Below are positions 32,081 through 42,355 of a stretch of DNA of 64,000 nucleotides, piece by piece. This stretch comes from Rhabditoides inermis (taxonomy: Eukaryota > Nematoda > Chromadorea > Rhabditida > Rhabditidae): positions 1,130,757 to 1,194,756 of the forward strand of contig CAWZYM010000398.1 in assembly GCA_963966185.1 (NCBI GenBank), written 5' to 3'. Every line of letters starts with the position of its first letter. Positions within the stretch are counted from its first letter, which is position 1. The translations under genes and the position numbers were made by a program. The notes beneath the pieces are model-generated. The model searched no databases. It was not told the origin of the DNA and saw only the letters and a list, made by a program, of their open reading frames with translations.

Positions 32081-32813
32081 AGTGTTGTCTGACACCCTTC
32101 CTTACCCCCCACCCGCCCCTGTATGATATGTGATAGACTTGCCCCCGCCCCTTCACCACAGATATTTTATTATAGCCAGAGTATAGATATTTTAAGAGAG
32201 AGGAGGTTGTGTGTGTGTCCCCAGAGAGATCGATGATTCTATATTGACTGTAGCTGAGTCAAACTACCCTCAACCCCTCGCCCCTCGTTCCCCTACATAC
32301 ATTCCGCTATATATTCCACTTTGCGCTCTCACTCGAAAGGAACTCTGTGTTTTTTGTCTAGCGCTCTTGTAACATTGTATAGTAAGCAATAATCGCGTGA
32401 GTGTGTATACCACTGCAGTAGATGAGAGTGAAAATAAAGACATGAAAAGTGATATGTGTGGGTGTGGCTTTGATGAAGATCGGGAAAAAATAATTGTGAA
32501 GTTAGTTCCTGGGTGGGGAGAGTGGCATGCTAGCGCTACATTTCCAATCGAATTCGCGCGCAGACGATTGCATGCCACATTCTGTCTAGTACTGTATGTG
32601 GTCTGTAGTATTTTCGAGGGAACGCGCGCAGCAAATTGCCCGCAATTGCGGGTAGTGAAAGGGAGGGGAGGGTAGTGAACGGGGAATTCACAATGTGATC
32701 AACTAACACCACGCCGACTCTCTCCAACTCCGTCACTGATAGGCGCGGCACTCATTATCAGTAATTACCACACCTGAGCGGTTATTGATCGCTGGCCTGA
32801 TAGCGCGTATTCG
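32081..32813. other. Intergenic region vha-13 to CNNM
   Basis: 0.73 kb with an AATAAA at 32433-32438 that may end the vha-13 transcript. The remainder is the probable CNNM 5' flank. No other feature seen. Confidence 0.5.
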
Positions 32814-33428
32814 ATGCTACTTCTCGCGCTGCTTGCGACAGTTGCGGGTCAGGCGACGTTCGACCAGGTAGATCGGAGCAGTTTAGAAGCGTAGGAGGTC
32901 GCTATACTACAACGTGCACACTCATCAGTGAACTGACACGAGTCAGATAGAAACGATGGCTGGGGTGGTTTCAGAATGAGCCGCCTCTGCACTGGGAGAC
33001 GCTGCAGGTGATCCCCCATGTGTCCGGGGTGCGAGTCGAGTCGTTCGCACCCGAGAACGGATTCCTCGGATACACGTGAGTCACAAGAACAATGCAACAA
33101 AAATCAAAAATCAAGACAACTCATCTCATAAATCCAATATGACCTTCTACAATGGTCGTCTTTCGTTTTATCGTAACGCTTCGCTTTGTGTTTCATCTTC
33201 GTTGTTGTATTCTTGATATCGACAGTAAATCGATTAAATTCAATACACAGATGTACTTACCGAAAGGGTTTTTTTTTGCTGGAATTTTTCTAAATGTGTA
33301 TCGTTTTTCAGTGAAGCTGGTTCGACGATCGTCAAGCCCGATACTCTCGTGAACATTGTCGTGTTCGGATACTGGCTGGATAAGGTATGTTCTTTACCTC
33401 TCTAATCTCTCTCTCTCTCTCTCTCTCT

Positions 33429-33466
<38 letters not shown>

Positions 33467-33655
33467 GTGTGTGTCGTCACTATTTTTAGAATGGTAACCA
33501 ACCCTCTCAAATGTTTAGCTATTTTTTTCAGGTTGAATATGTGACTTTCACGGACACTGTCTGTCTCACATCCGAGTTCAACATTTCGGCCACCAGCTTC
33601 ATCCTCCAGACCGAGACCAAGATCGAGCTGCAGCACCAGTTTCCAGAGTGAGCAC

Positions 33656-33689
<34 letters not shown>

Positions 33690-36600
33690 ACTACTATCAT
33701 TTCAGCTGGGAGGAGCCGTGGCGTCTTTGCGTGAAGCAGAAAGGCCGCACAGGAGAGCTACTGCTGGTGAGTCATAGTGGGGAGGTGACAGAAATAGTGA
33801 CAGAGTGGCAAGACGACACAGTGACAGAGTGACAGAGTGACCAAATGACAGTGACACCAGATCGACGACATGCGCACGTGGATCAACTCAGCGGCGGAGG
33901 CGCACGAGGAGTTCATCCCGCTCTGGCTGCAGGTGAATCTCTCTTTTGCAAACTCAACTACCGGAAAACACCGATAACACAGTACACAGTAGCTGGATAT
34001 TTTTTTTTGTTTCTTATAAATGTGGTTCTAAGGTATCCGTGCTGGCCGTGCTGTTCTCGATGTCGGCTCTCTTCTCCGGCCTCAACCTCGGACTCATGTC
34101 CCTCTCCACACAAGAGCTCAAGCTCATCATCAACTCTGGTATTGTGTTTTTTTGGTTTTGTGAACTTCGACTACTCACGTGAACCTCACACAATGAGTGA
34201 ATGAGCGAACTGGGTGAAAAAAAAACATTTTGAGGCTCGGCGCGCGAGCAAAAGTACGCGGCGGCTATTCTGCCGGTGCGCAAGCGCGGCAACTACCTGC
34301 TCTGCACCATTCTCATCATGAACGTCGTCGTCAACGCGTCCATCTCGATTCTGTTCGAGGTGAGCGGAACGCTTTTGGGAGAGAACCGCTGTAGTTCAGG
34401 ACTTTGCCTCCGGCACGGTCGCGTTCATCGTGTCGTCGTTCGGTATCGTCGTGCTGGGCGAGATCATCCCGCAGAGCATCTGCGTCAAGTGAGCTTCATT
34501 CTGCCATTGATCTATCGACTCTCTCTCTCTCTCTCGCTCTGAACAACGCATCATAAGAGAGTGTGACAAGCTAACTTCTAGGGAGGGCCTGGCGGTCGGC
34601 GCAAAGACCATCTACCTCACGCGCTTCTTCATGTTCGTCACCTTCCCGCTCGCCTGGCCCATCAGCAAGCTGCTCGACTTCATTCTCGGCGAAGACGTGA
34701 GCGCAGACGTATGGCGGCTGCGTCACGCTGCGTCACTTTCAGGTGGACCAGTTCGATCGCGGCCGGCTCGTCGAGATGCTCAAGATCAACGCGGACATGA
34801 ACAACTCGGACAATGTGGTGAGAAAGTTATTGAAATTTTCAATTGACAAAAGATTTTTGTAGGAAATCATACCGGTATCGTATATCAGCTATGAATCAAT
34901 ATCATTGTTACAGGATCTAGCAAGGGAGTTGCAGATCGCAGTTGGAGCCATGGAGATCAGCAACAAACACGCCAAGGACGTCATGACGAAGATCGACGTA
35001 GGTTTTATGACCTTCTTCCTGGAAACGTGGAAACACATTTTTCAGGACGTGTACATGCTGCCGGAAGACCAGATTCTGGATCGCGAGATGATATCGGAGA
35101 TTGTGAACCGCGGCTACACGCGAATCCCCATCTTCTCGGACGGAGACAGGAACAATGTGAGTGTAAGCGGGATAAAATTTGATGATTTCAATGTCTCGCT
35201 TGGTTTTGGGCTGGAGATTGGAAGATTGTGAGTATGCGAGTGTACGCGGGACACAAATTGATGATTCCCACGTTTCGCTTGATTTTGAGTTGTGGAAGGA
35301 GAGAGATGATGAAGGGTCGTTGCACAGGTCACATCGTTGTTGTTCGTCAAGGACCTTGCGCTCATCGACAAGAAACACCACATCTCGATCAAGGTTGGGG
35401 ATTCATGAACAATTTAGACTTGTAGACATCTTTGAATAACGGTAACGTGTTCAGTCAGTGTCTGAGTACCACAAGCACCCCATCCGAGTCGTCGACGAGG
35501 ACACACCGCTCAACGTGCTGCTCGAAGAGTTCAAAGCGGTGAGTGCATGTGATAGGAGATTGTATCCCGAATACTGCTGGTGTACCTTTTCTTTGAGTGT
35601 CACCCGCGATGTTTTCATGACAATGTACACACGTATTTGAGGGCGAGTACCACCTGGCGCTGGTCGCCAAGAAGCTCGTCGCGCACGCCAAGACCGAGTC
35701 GTGGATCAAGAACCAGCTCGTAGAGTTCACCAAGGTGTTATTTTGATCGGGTTCTTGACTACTGACTACACACTCCTTCCTACCTTCCTAGTTGAGTAGT
35801 GTTTTTCTAGTTCTATGGGTTATGGACAGTGTTTCGGTGAGATCTATGACTATGCGTAGTCTTTCGGTCTTTCGGTGTATGGTGTTAATATATCTGATGT
35901 GTCCAGCACGAAGCCGGAGTGGCGTTGATCGAGACGGGACAGGGTCCGCCGCCGCTCGCCGGAATCATCACACTAGAAGACATACTCGAGGAGATCCTTC
36001 AGGTGAGTGGCTGGTCTGCCAACTACGAATTCGATATACTTCCGCTTTCAGGCAGAGATCATCGACGAGAGCGACTCGGTGTTCGACAATCGAGACAGGA
36101 AGAAGCGAAATGTGCGCGAAACTGAAGATTTTTTTTTTAATTATGATTTTTAGACGATCAACGTTCTCGATGACTGCAAAGAAGACAAGGGTGAGCCGCT
36201 AAACCTCGACATGAGAAAGGCAAGTGATCAGGGAGCGCCACCTTTCACAAAAGATCTTGGAATTTGAGAATGATGAATAAAACAAGAATCATGTTCTAAC
36301 TTTATTAAAAACATTTATTAAAATTTTTATTAAAAATATTATATTTATTAAAAACATTTAAAATAAAAAATATATTTATTAAAACATTTAAAATAATTAT
36401 TTCTCAAGCTTCATATTTCAGGTGGTGTGCCACTGGCTGGCCGAGCATCTTTCACTCTTCTCCAACAAATACATCGACGAGAGGGCCAGGGAGAGATTGG
36501 TTCAGAGAAACATCAGAAAAGCAAGTCATCCACGCATCATTGTTTTTTATCCAACACTTTGCATATATACTTGACATTTCGCGAATCCGATGCTTGCGTG

Positions 36601-37947
36601 AGCGTATAATTTTAAATAACAGGTTGTGCAACTGAACAAGAAACAACACAACGCGTCGCTGCTCCTGTTCGAACCTCATGCATCAACAAGGAGAATGATT
36701 CTCATACTGGAGGGAAAGTGCATCGTCACTTTCCCCAAGGTATACTTTTCACAGCGAAGTTCTTTGTTCTTATCCACATAAATGTACTGACAACATGTTT
36801 TTAGTACTTACTGACATATTGTATTTCCCTCTTGTCGAAATATGCAGTATAGGTATAGTACATCATTGCACGTTTCAAAGCCTTGATTATGGGTGCACCG
36901 AACAGCAAAGTTGAATCGTTGAATGAAAACGCAAAGTTCAGTAATCTGTTTGTAGTCTGGTCTCACGTTCACCTGCGGTCCTTGGATGAGCTTCGGAGAG
37001 TCGCTGATGGCCTGCCTGGAGAAGAACATCGTGCAGGGACAGTCGGGTGAGTGACGGCGTCTCAGTGGCTTCTGCCGAGAGGGTCACTACTCATGCGATC
37101 CTTTCTAGACGTATCCGTCTCGCTAGTGCCGGATTTTGAGGTGCGCGCCAAACCGGGATGCGTCTTCCTACAGGTATGACGCTTCCAAGTTGGTGATACA
37201 AAGTTCGTGACAGACATTTAGGTCAAGCGGATGTCTCATTTTGTTTATCGGGTTCCTTCTAGTCAAGACTTGAATTTCGTTACGATTTTCAAACGGCTTT
37301 TCACATTTATATTTGACAGGTTCCACTCGGTGACTTGGCTCGTGCCTTGAAGATGTGTCAGTTGCTGAAAACATACAGGTTAATTTGTAGATAATTCGTT
37401 CTAACTTTATAAAAAAAATATGTGTTGTGTTTAGCTGATTAAATCCAGGGTCTTTCTTTGTAATAGACAAAAATAACCTGTTCCAGCAAATTGGCGCGCA
37501 AAATTGAACGGACAGAAGAACAAACGTGTGATAGGAACGCATACATGATTTTAGGTCGAACCACGCTAGCGAGTCGTCGTCGATACAAGAACAGAACGCC
37601 TTCACCCTCAATGTGCCATCGGAACTGCAGGAGCTGGTGAGAAAAATATGTGTTGTGTTTAGCTGATTAAATCCAGGGTCTTTCTTTATTGACTAACGAT
37701 AACAACTATTGAACAACTTAAACATACTAACGTCTACGAATATAGACGCATGAAACGATCAACGCTCTCTCTTTCTCTCTTTCTCTCTCTATCTCTCTCT
37801 CCCGCTATTCCTTCCCCTCTCTCCCTCTCTCCCTCTCTCCCTCTCTCCCCCTCTCTCTCCCTCTCTCTCTCTCTTCCCTCTCAGACACCTGTCGTGCATC
37901 ACACGTCCATTTCACAAACTGCTCACAAGGAAATGAATTTCGTGTAA
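32814..37947 (+). CDS. CNNM/cyclin-M (ancient conserved domain protein) membrane protein
   Basis: CNNM proteins handle Mg2+ at the plasma membrane. Exons: 32814-32867, 32975-33075, 33312-33384, 33532-33647, 33706-33766, 33861-33932, 34033-34138, 34235-34359, 34400-34488, 34582-34696, 34743-34817, 34914-34997, 35046-35156, 35328-35393, 35455-35538, 35642-35734, 35907-36002, 36052-36111, 36154-36219, 36422-36520, 36623-36739, 36956-37046, 37109-37173, 37320-37378, 37555-37636, 37885-37947; in frame, 740 residues. Order: signal peptide ([12 protein letters not shown]), extracellular domain to ~159, DUF21 TM domain ([34 protein letters not shown]), CBS pair (~340-507), cyclic-nucleotide-binding-like domain. 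Introns after 36219 and 36520 use GC donors (GCAAGT). The last exon (37885-37947) is doubtful: a more CNNM-like C-terminal exon lies on the minus strand at 38047-38163, beyond a rearrangement breakpoint. Confidence 0.92.
35308..36014 (+). repeat. Inverted repeat 1, segment A, left arm
   Basis: Pairs with 38693-39399 on the opposite strand (coordinate sum 74707). No mismatch was noticed in the parts compared. Confidence 0.9.
36296..36412. repeat. AT-rich block in a CNNM intron
   Basis: Irregular repeats of AAACATTTATTAAAA-type sequence, strongly AT-biased compared with flanking exons, inside the GC-AG intron 36220-36421. Confidence 0.7.
37305..37731 (+). repeat. Inverted repeat 1, segment B, left arm
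   Basis: Pairs with 38267-38693 (coordinate sum 75998). It contains two direct 46-bp copies (37415-37460 and 37642-37687) of an intronic motif that includes GCTGATTAAATCCAGGG. Confidence 0.9.
37750..37880. repeat. CT-rich simple-sequence block
   Basis: Pyrimidine-rich CT/CTTT/CCCT repeats between the inverted-repeat-1 breakpoint and the doubtful last CNNM exon. It supplies the polypyrimidine tract of that exon's acceptor. Confidence 0.85.
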
Positions 37948-38046
37948 TAATAACTTCTGTGTCGAACGCTTTAGTAGCATTAACGAAGCACGTTTGAGGG
38001 AAAGACACTAGACAAGGCACGGGGCTACACTGGAGTCAGTAGCCGT

Positions 38047-39379
38047 CTAGAAGTCGTTGGTGAGGGTGATGTTTTTGCTGGCGCTGGCGGTGCTGACGGA
38101 CCGCACGCGCTCCTCGTTCGACGCGCCGCGCGGATGGAACACGGACGCGTTGCGGCGACGAGACTGAATCCAACTTTTACACAACCGTTCCACAGATATT
38201 CGAGGGAGTTGAAAAGCAGCTCGGCTTGTTTTGACAGGTTATTTTTGTCTATTACATTTCACAATAGTTAGTATGTTTAAGTTGTTCAATAGTTGTTATC
38301 GTTAGTCAATAAAGAAAGACCCTGGATTTAATCAGCTAAACACAACACATATTTTTCTCACCAGCTCCTGCAGTTCCGATGGCACATTGAGGGTGAAGGC
38401 GTTCTGTTCTTGTATCGACGACGACTCGCTAGCGTGGTTCGACCTAAAATCATGTATGCGTTCCTATCACACGTTTGTTCTTCTGTCCGTTCAATTTTGC
38501 GCGCCAATTTGCTGGAACAGGTTATTTTTGTCTATTACAAAGAAAGACCCTGGATTTAATCAGCTAAACACAACACATATTTTTTTTATAAAGTTAGAAC
38601 GAATTATCTACAAATTAACCTGTATGTTTTCAGCAACTGACACATCTTCAAGGCACGAGCCAAGTCACCGAGTGGAACCTGTCAAATATAAACCAGCCAC
38701 TCACCTGAAGGATCTCCTCGAGTATGTCTTCTAGTGTGATGATTCCGGCGAGCGGCGGCGGACCCTGTCCCGTCTCGATCAACGCCACTCCGGCTTCGTG
38801 CTGGACACATCAGATATATTAACACCATACACCGAAAGACCGAAAGACTACGCATAGTCATAGATCTCACCGAAACACTGTCCATAACCCATAGAACTAG
38901 AAAAACACTACTCAACTAGGAAGGTAGGAAGGAGTGTGTAGTCAGTAGTCAAGAACCCGATCAAAATAACACCTTGGTGAACTCTACGAGCTGGTTCTTG
39001 ATCCACGACTCGGTCTTGGCGTGCGCGACGAGCTTCTTGGCGACCAGCGCCAGGTGGTACTCGCCCTCAAATACGTGTGTACATTGTCATGAAAACATCG
39101 CGGGTGACACTCAAAGAAAAGGTACACCAGCAGTATTCGGGATACAATCTCCTATCACATGCACTCACCGCTTTGAACTCTTCGAGCAGCACGTTGAGCG
39201 GTGTGTCCTCGTCGACGACTCGGATGGGGTGCTTGTGGTACTCAGACACTGACTGAACACGTTACCGTTATTCAAAGATGTCTACAAGTCTAAATTGTTC
39301 ATGAATCCCCAACCTTGATCGAGATGTGGTGTTTCTTGTCGATGAGCGCAAGGTCCTTGACGAACAACAACGATGTGAC
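38047..39379 (-). pseudogene. Inverted, rearranged partial copy of the CNNM 3' half
   Basis: Minus-strand exons match plus-strand CNNM exons: 39379-39314 (=35328-35393), 39252-39169 (=35455-35538), 39065-38973 (=35642-35734), 38800-38705 (=35907-36002), 38693-38615 region (=37320-37378 and flank) and 38443-38362 (=37555-37636). Compared stretches look identical. Exons 18-23 are missing: about 1,291 bp is deleted, fusing the intron after the EEILQ exon to the intron before the VPLGDL exon. An additional C-terminal exon (38163-38047; RRRNASVFHPRG... ending TLTNDF) has no plus-strand counterpart. There are no 5' exons and no start, so this cannot make a CNNM protein alone. It may also be an assembly fold-back. 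Confidence 0.88.
38267..38693 (-). repeat. Inverted repeat 1, segment B, right arm
   Basis: Reverse complement of 37305-37731, directly joined to segment A at about 38693. The difference in coordinate sums gives a 1,291-bp deletion relative to the plus copy. Confidence 0.9.
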
Positions 39380-39399
39380 CTGTGCAACGACCCTTCATC
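38693..39399 (-). repeat. Inverted repeat 1, segment A, right arm
   Basis: Reverse complement of 35308-36014. It ends exactly where a (CA)n tract begins at 39401. Confidence 0.9.
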
Positions 39400-39400
39400 C

Positions 39401-39462
39401 ACACACACACACACACAAAACTCTCAAATTTGCAACACCGCTGTGCGACGCTACAACAATTA

Positions 39463-39514
<52 letters not shown>

Positions 39515-39903
39515 ATACGGAAATATATGTATATATCCGTATACGAAAAATCAGCAAGGGGGGGCACTCTGCAGGCCGGATAGGGATGCGGAGAGAGAGC
39601 ACATGGCTCAATTATGAGTCGACGGCATGCGGCATCGCATCTGACGGTCGCCTCTCCTCCGCCTCTACTCTGCGCGGGTCTCTCCAATTAACAGCGTGTA
39701 TGTATGTGTGTATGTGAGTGGGCAGCGGCGGAATATGGCAAAAAGCTGTGAGAGGGGGCGACGACATTTGGAGTGTTGCAGAATTGCAGGCCCACGGAGC
39801 AATGCGACCGCCGCCGGCGGCGGCACAAACTCACAAATTGATGGCTAACGAGCGGCACTGTCCTCGAATTGATGGAGTTGCGGACAGCTTGCAAGATGCG
39901 CAG

Positions 39904-39959
<56 letters not shown>

Positions 39960-39999
39960 TAAGAGAGAGAGAGTCTTCTCTCCGCCGTTCAGCAGACCA
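39401..39999 (+). repeat. Inverted repeat 2, left arm
   Basis: About 600 bp, non-coding, including an (AT)n tract near 39467-39511 and a (GA)n tract near 39907-39958. It pairs with 40803-41390 (coordinate sum 80802; 80798 beyond the AT tract because the tract lengths differ). It starts at the point where inverted repeat 1 stops. Confidence 0.9.
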
Positions 40000-40185
40000 T
40001 TTTCCGAACCGCGTTGGCGTCGGATATGGAAAGGGGGCGGCGAAAGAGTCTCACACGGATCGCTGAGGGGGCGGGGTCCACAAAGAGAGGAGGTAGAGCA
40101 GCGAGAGGGGGGCACAACCGAACATATACACACAGAAACCACTTTATCGAGAGAACGAGGTAGTCGGGAAGATAGTGGAAGTGAT

Positions 40186-40285
40186 TTAGTCGAGTAGACT
40201 GGCGAGTGAGAGGGTGCACATGAGGGAGACGACCGCGATGTAGACGCTCCATCCACCGAACACCGGCCACACACCGCAGCAGAAC
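40186..40285 (-). CDS. Possible orphan C-terminal exon with a hydrophobic segment
   Basis: A TTGCAG acceptor is followed by a 32-codon frame ending in TAA. It reads FCCGVWPVFGGW and then a hydrophobic stretch (VYIAVVSLMCTLSLASLL). It could be the last exon of a membrane-protein gene interrupted by the foldback, since it lies in the spacer between the arms of inverted repeat 2. No partner exon was found, so this is weak. Confidence 0.3.
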
Positions 40286-40711
40286 CTGCAACATGGTGTT
40301 GCTCAGTTACTGTGGAATAGTATTGTAGTATACTGACATTTTTTGACGGATGCCATCGCCAAGACATTATTTTTCCACTGCCGCCAAGACAAGACATTTT
40401 TGACGCAACGTGTACGGTGAGGAATCAAGATCCATACGCAGAACATGTTATTCGAGCGATTCCATGTATGCCTCGCCTACACACAGCACCACCATTTAAA
40501 TGGATTATTTTGCAAGCTGTTGCATTACTCTGCAATCCACATCGAGAATCTATCCGTTCACTGTAAGCATTCCACAATGAGAGATGTATGGTAGATGCGT
40601 GCCCAGGTATCAGAGAACGGAAGGGGGAAAAAGAGGTGGAAAATTGAAGGAAGCTGCGCGAAGGTCTCTCAAATCGAGCCACTTTCTCCGACGACAAGCA
40701 AACGAGAGATC

Positions 40712-40759
<48 letters not shown>

Positions 40760-40802
40760 GCGGGCTTCCCAAAAATGTTCGCGGGGTTCATTCGCGGGAA
40801 AA

Positions 40803-40842
40803 TGGTCTGCTGAACGGCGGAGAGAAGACTCTCTCTCTCTTA

Positions 40843-40898
<56 letters not shown>

Positions 40899-41287
40899 CT
40901 GCGCATCTTGCAAGCTGTCCGCAACTCCATCAATTCGAGGACAGTGCCGCTCGTTAGCCATCAATTTGTGAGTTTGTGCCGCCGCCGGCGGCGGTCGCAT
41001 TGCTCCGTGGGCCTGCAATTCTGCAACACTCCAAATGTCGTCGCCCCCTCTCACAGCTTTTTGCCATATTCCGCCGCTGCCCACTCACATACACACATAC
41101 ATACACGCTGTTAATTGGAGAGACCCGCGCAGAGTAGAGGCGGAGGAGAGGCGACCGTCAGATGCGATGCCGCATGCCGTCGACTCATAATTGAGCCATG
41201 TGCTCTCTCTCCGCATCCCTATCCGGCCTGCAGAGTGCCCCCCCTTGCTGATTTTTCGTATACGGATATATACATATATTTCCGTAT

Positions 41288-41335
<48 letters not shown>

Positions 41336-41377
41336 TAATTGTTGTAGCGTCGCACAGCGGTGTTGCAAATTTGAGAG

Positions 41378-41390
<13 letters not shown>
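40803..41390 (-). repeat. Inverted repeat 2, right arm
   Basis: Reverse complement of the left arm, with the (CT)n and (AT)n tracts mirrored. It ends in a long (TG)n tract at 41382-41443, against only 17 bp of CA at the left arm edge. Confidence 0.9.
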
Positions 41391-41444
<54 letters not shown>

Positions 41445-41527
41445 TCGCCATGCCACCGTAGTAATTTGAGAACACACACTGGCTGTTCCGCATTCGCGTC
41501 ATCATAACAGTAGCCAAGACCGAGAGA

Positions 41528-41577
<50 letters not shown>
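41382..41577. repeat. (TG)n and (GA)n microsatellites
   Basis: TG tract at 41382-41443 and GA tract at about 41525-41577, separated by about 80 bp of ordinary sequence. Confidence 0.9.
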
Positions 41578-41579
<2 letters not shown>

Positions 41580-41892
41580 AGCCTTGTTACCCAGCTCTAT
41601 TCACCCGCCACACCTCTTTATCTGAAAGCTGCTGGAGCTGGAGGGTCTGTGGTGGATGCATGATAACACGCATACGCACACAATTTCACTCCTCCTCCCG
41701 ATTCGACTCTCTGAGAATCTTTCGAATCTCGATGCTCCAGCGATTGGCCTCATATGTACATGTGCAGTCGTGTCGCTTCTCTCTGTCTCGCCTGATTCCG
41801 CTTATTGGGCTCTATGCGTCGTTTGCAATAAGGAAGTGCGCATCGCCCGGGTCAAGCCGCGCCCCTCCGGAGATATACCCTCTCCTAATAAG

Positions 41893-41958
<66 letters not shown>

Positions 41959-42355
41959 ATCTCGTCATATTTCTATTTCGCTCCGCGTTCTCACTCTTGT
42001 GATGTTCCCCTCTTCTCACTACCATTGCGATTACTGTTTATCATTAGCAAGTATTGTATGACACGCTCGTCGAAAGTGATAACTCACACCTCTAATTAGA
42101 CGGTGGCTTGTTCGCCGTGTGTGTGTGTGTGTTTGATAATAATCTCCATTCCCGAGGACTCGCGTATTCCTCTCTCCTCTTCCCTCACTCCGCTTCCGGT
42201 CGCTACCTGACCTTATAGGCGCTGACTAAAGTCCGCATTAGCGACGCGGTCGGATATAGAGAGAGTGTGTGTTGTGAAGACCTGGCGACGAAAACACATT
42301 CTTTTGCATTGTTCCTCGAAATAGAACTCGCTTCCGTGTTCATGCGCTCACGTTT
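41578..42355. other. 5' flank of the GPCR gene
   Basis: Includes a CT tract (about 41896-41937) running into CA repeats (to about 41960). No exon could be supported. It probably holds the receptor promoter. Confidence 0.5.

Noticed and set aside
36185..36611. Alternative CNNM splicing from the GTGAGC donor at about 36187
   Set aside because: It gives a frame without CNNM similarity, whereas the GC donor preserves the conserved domain.
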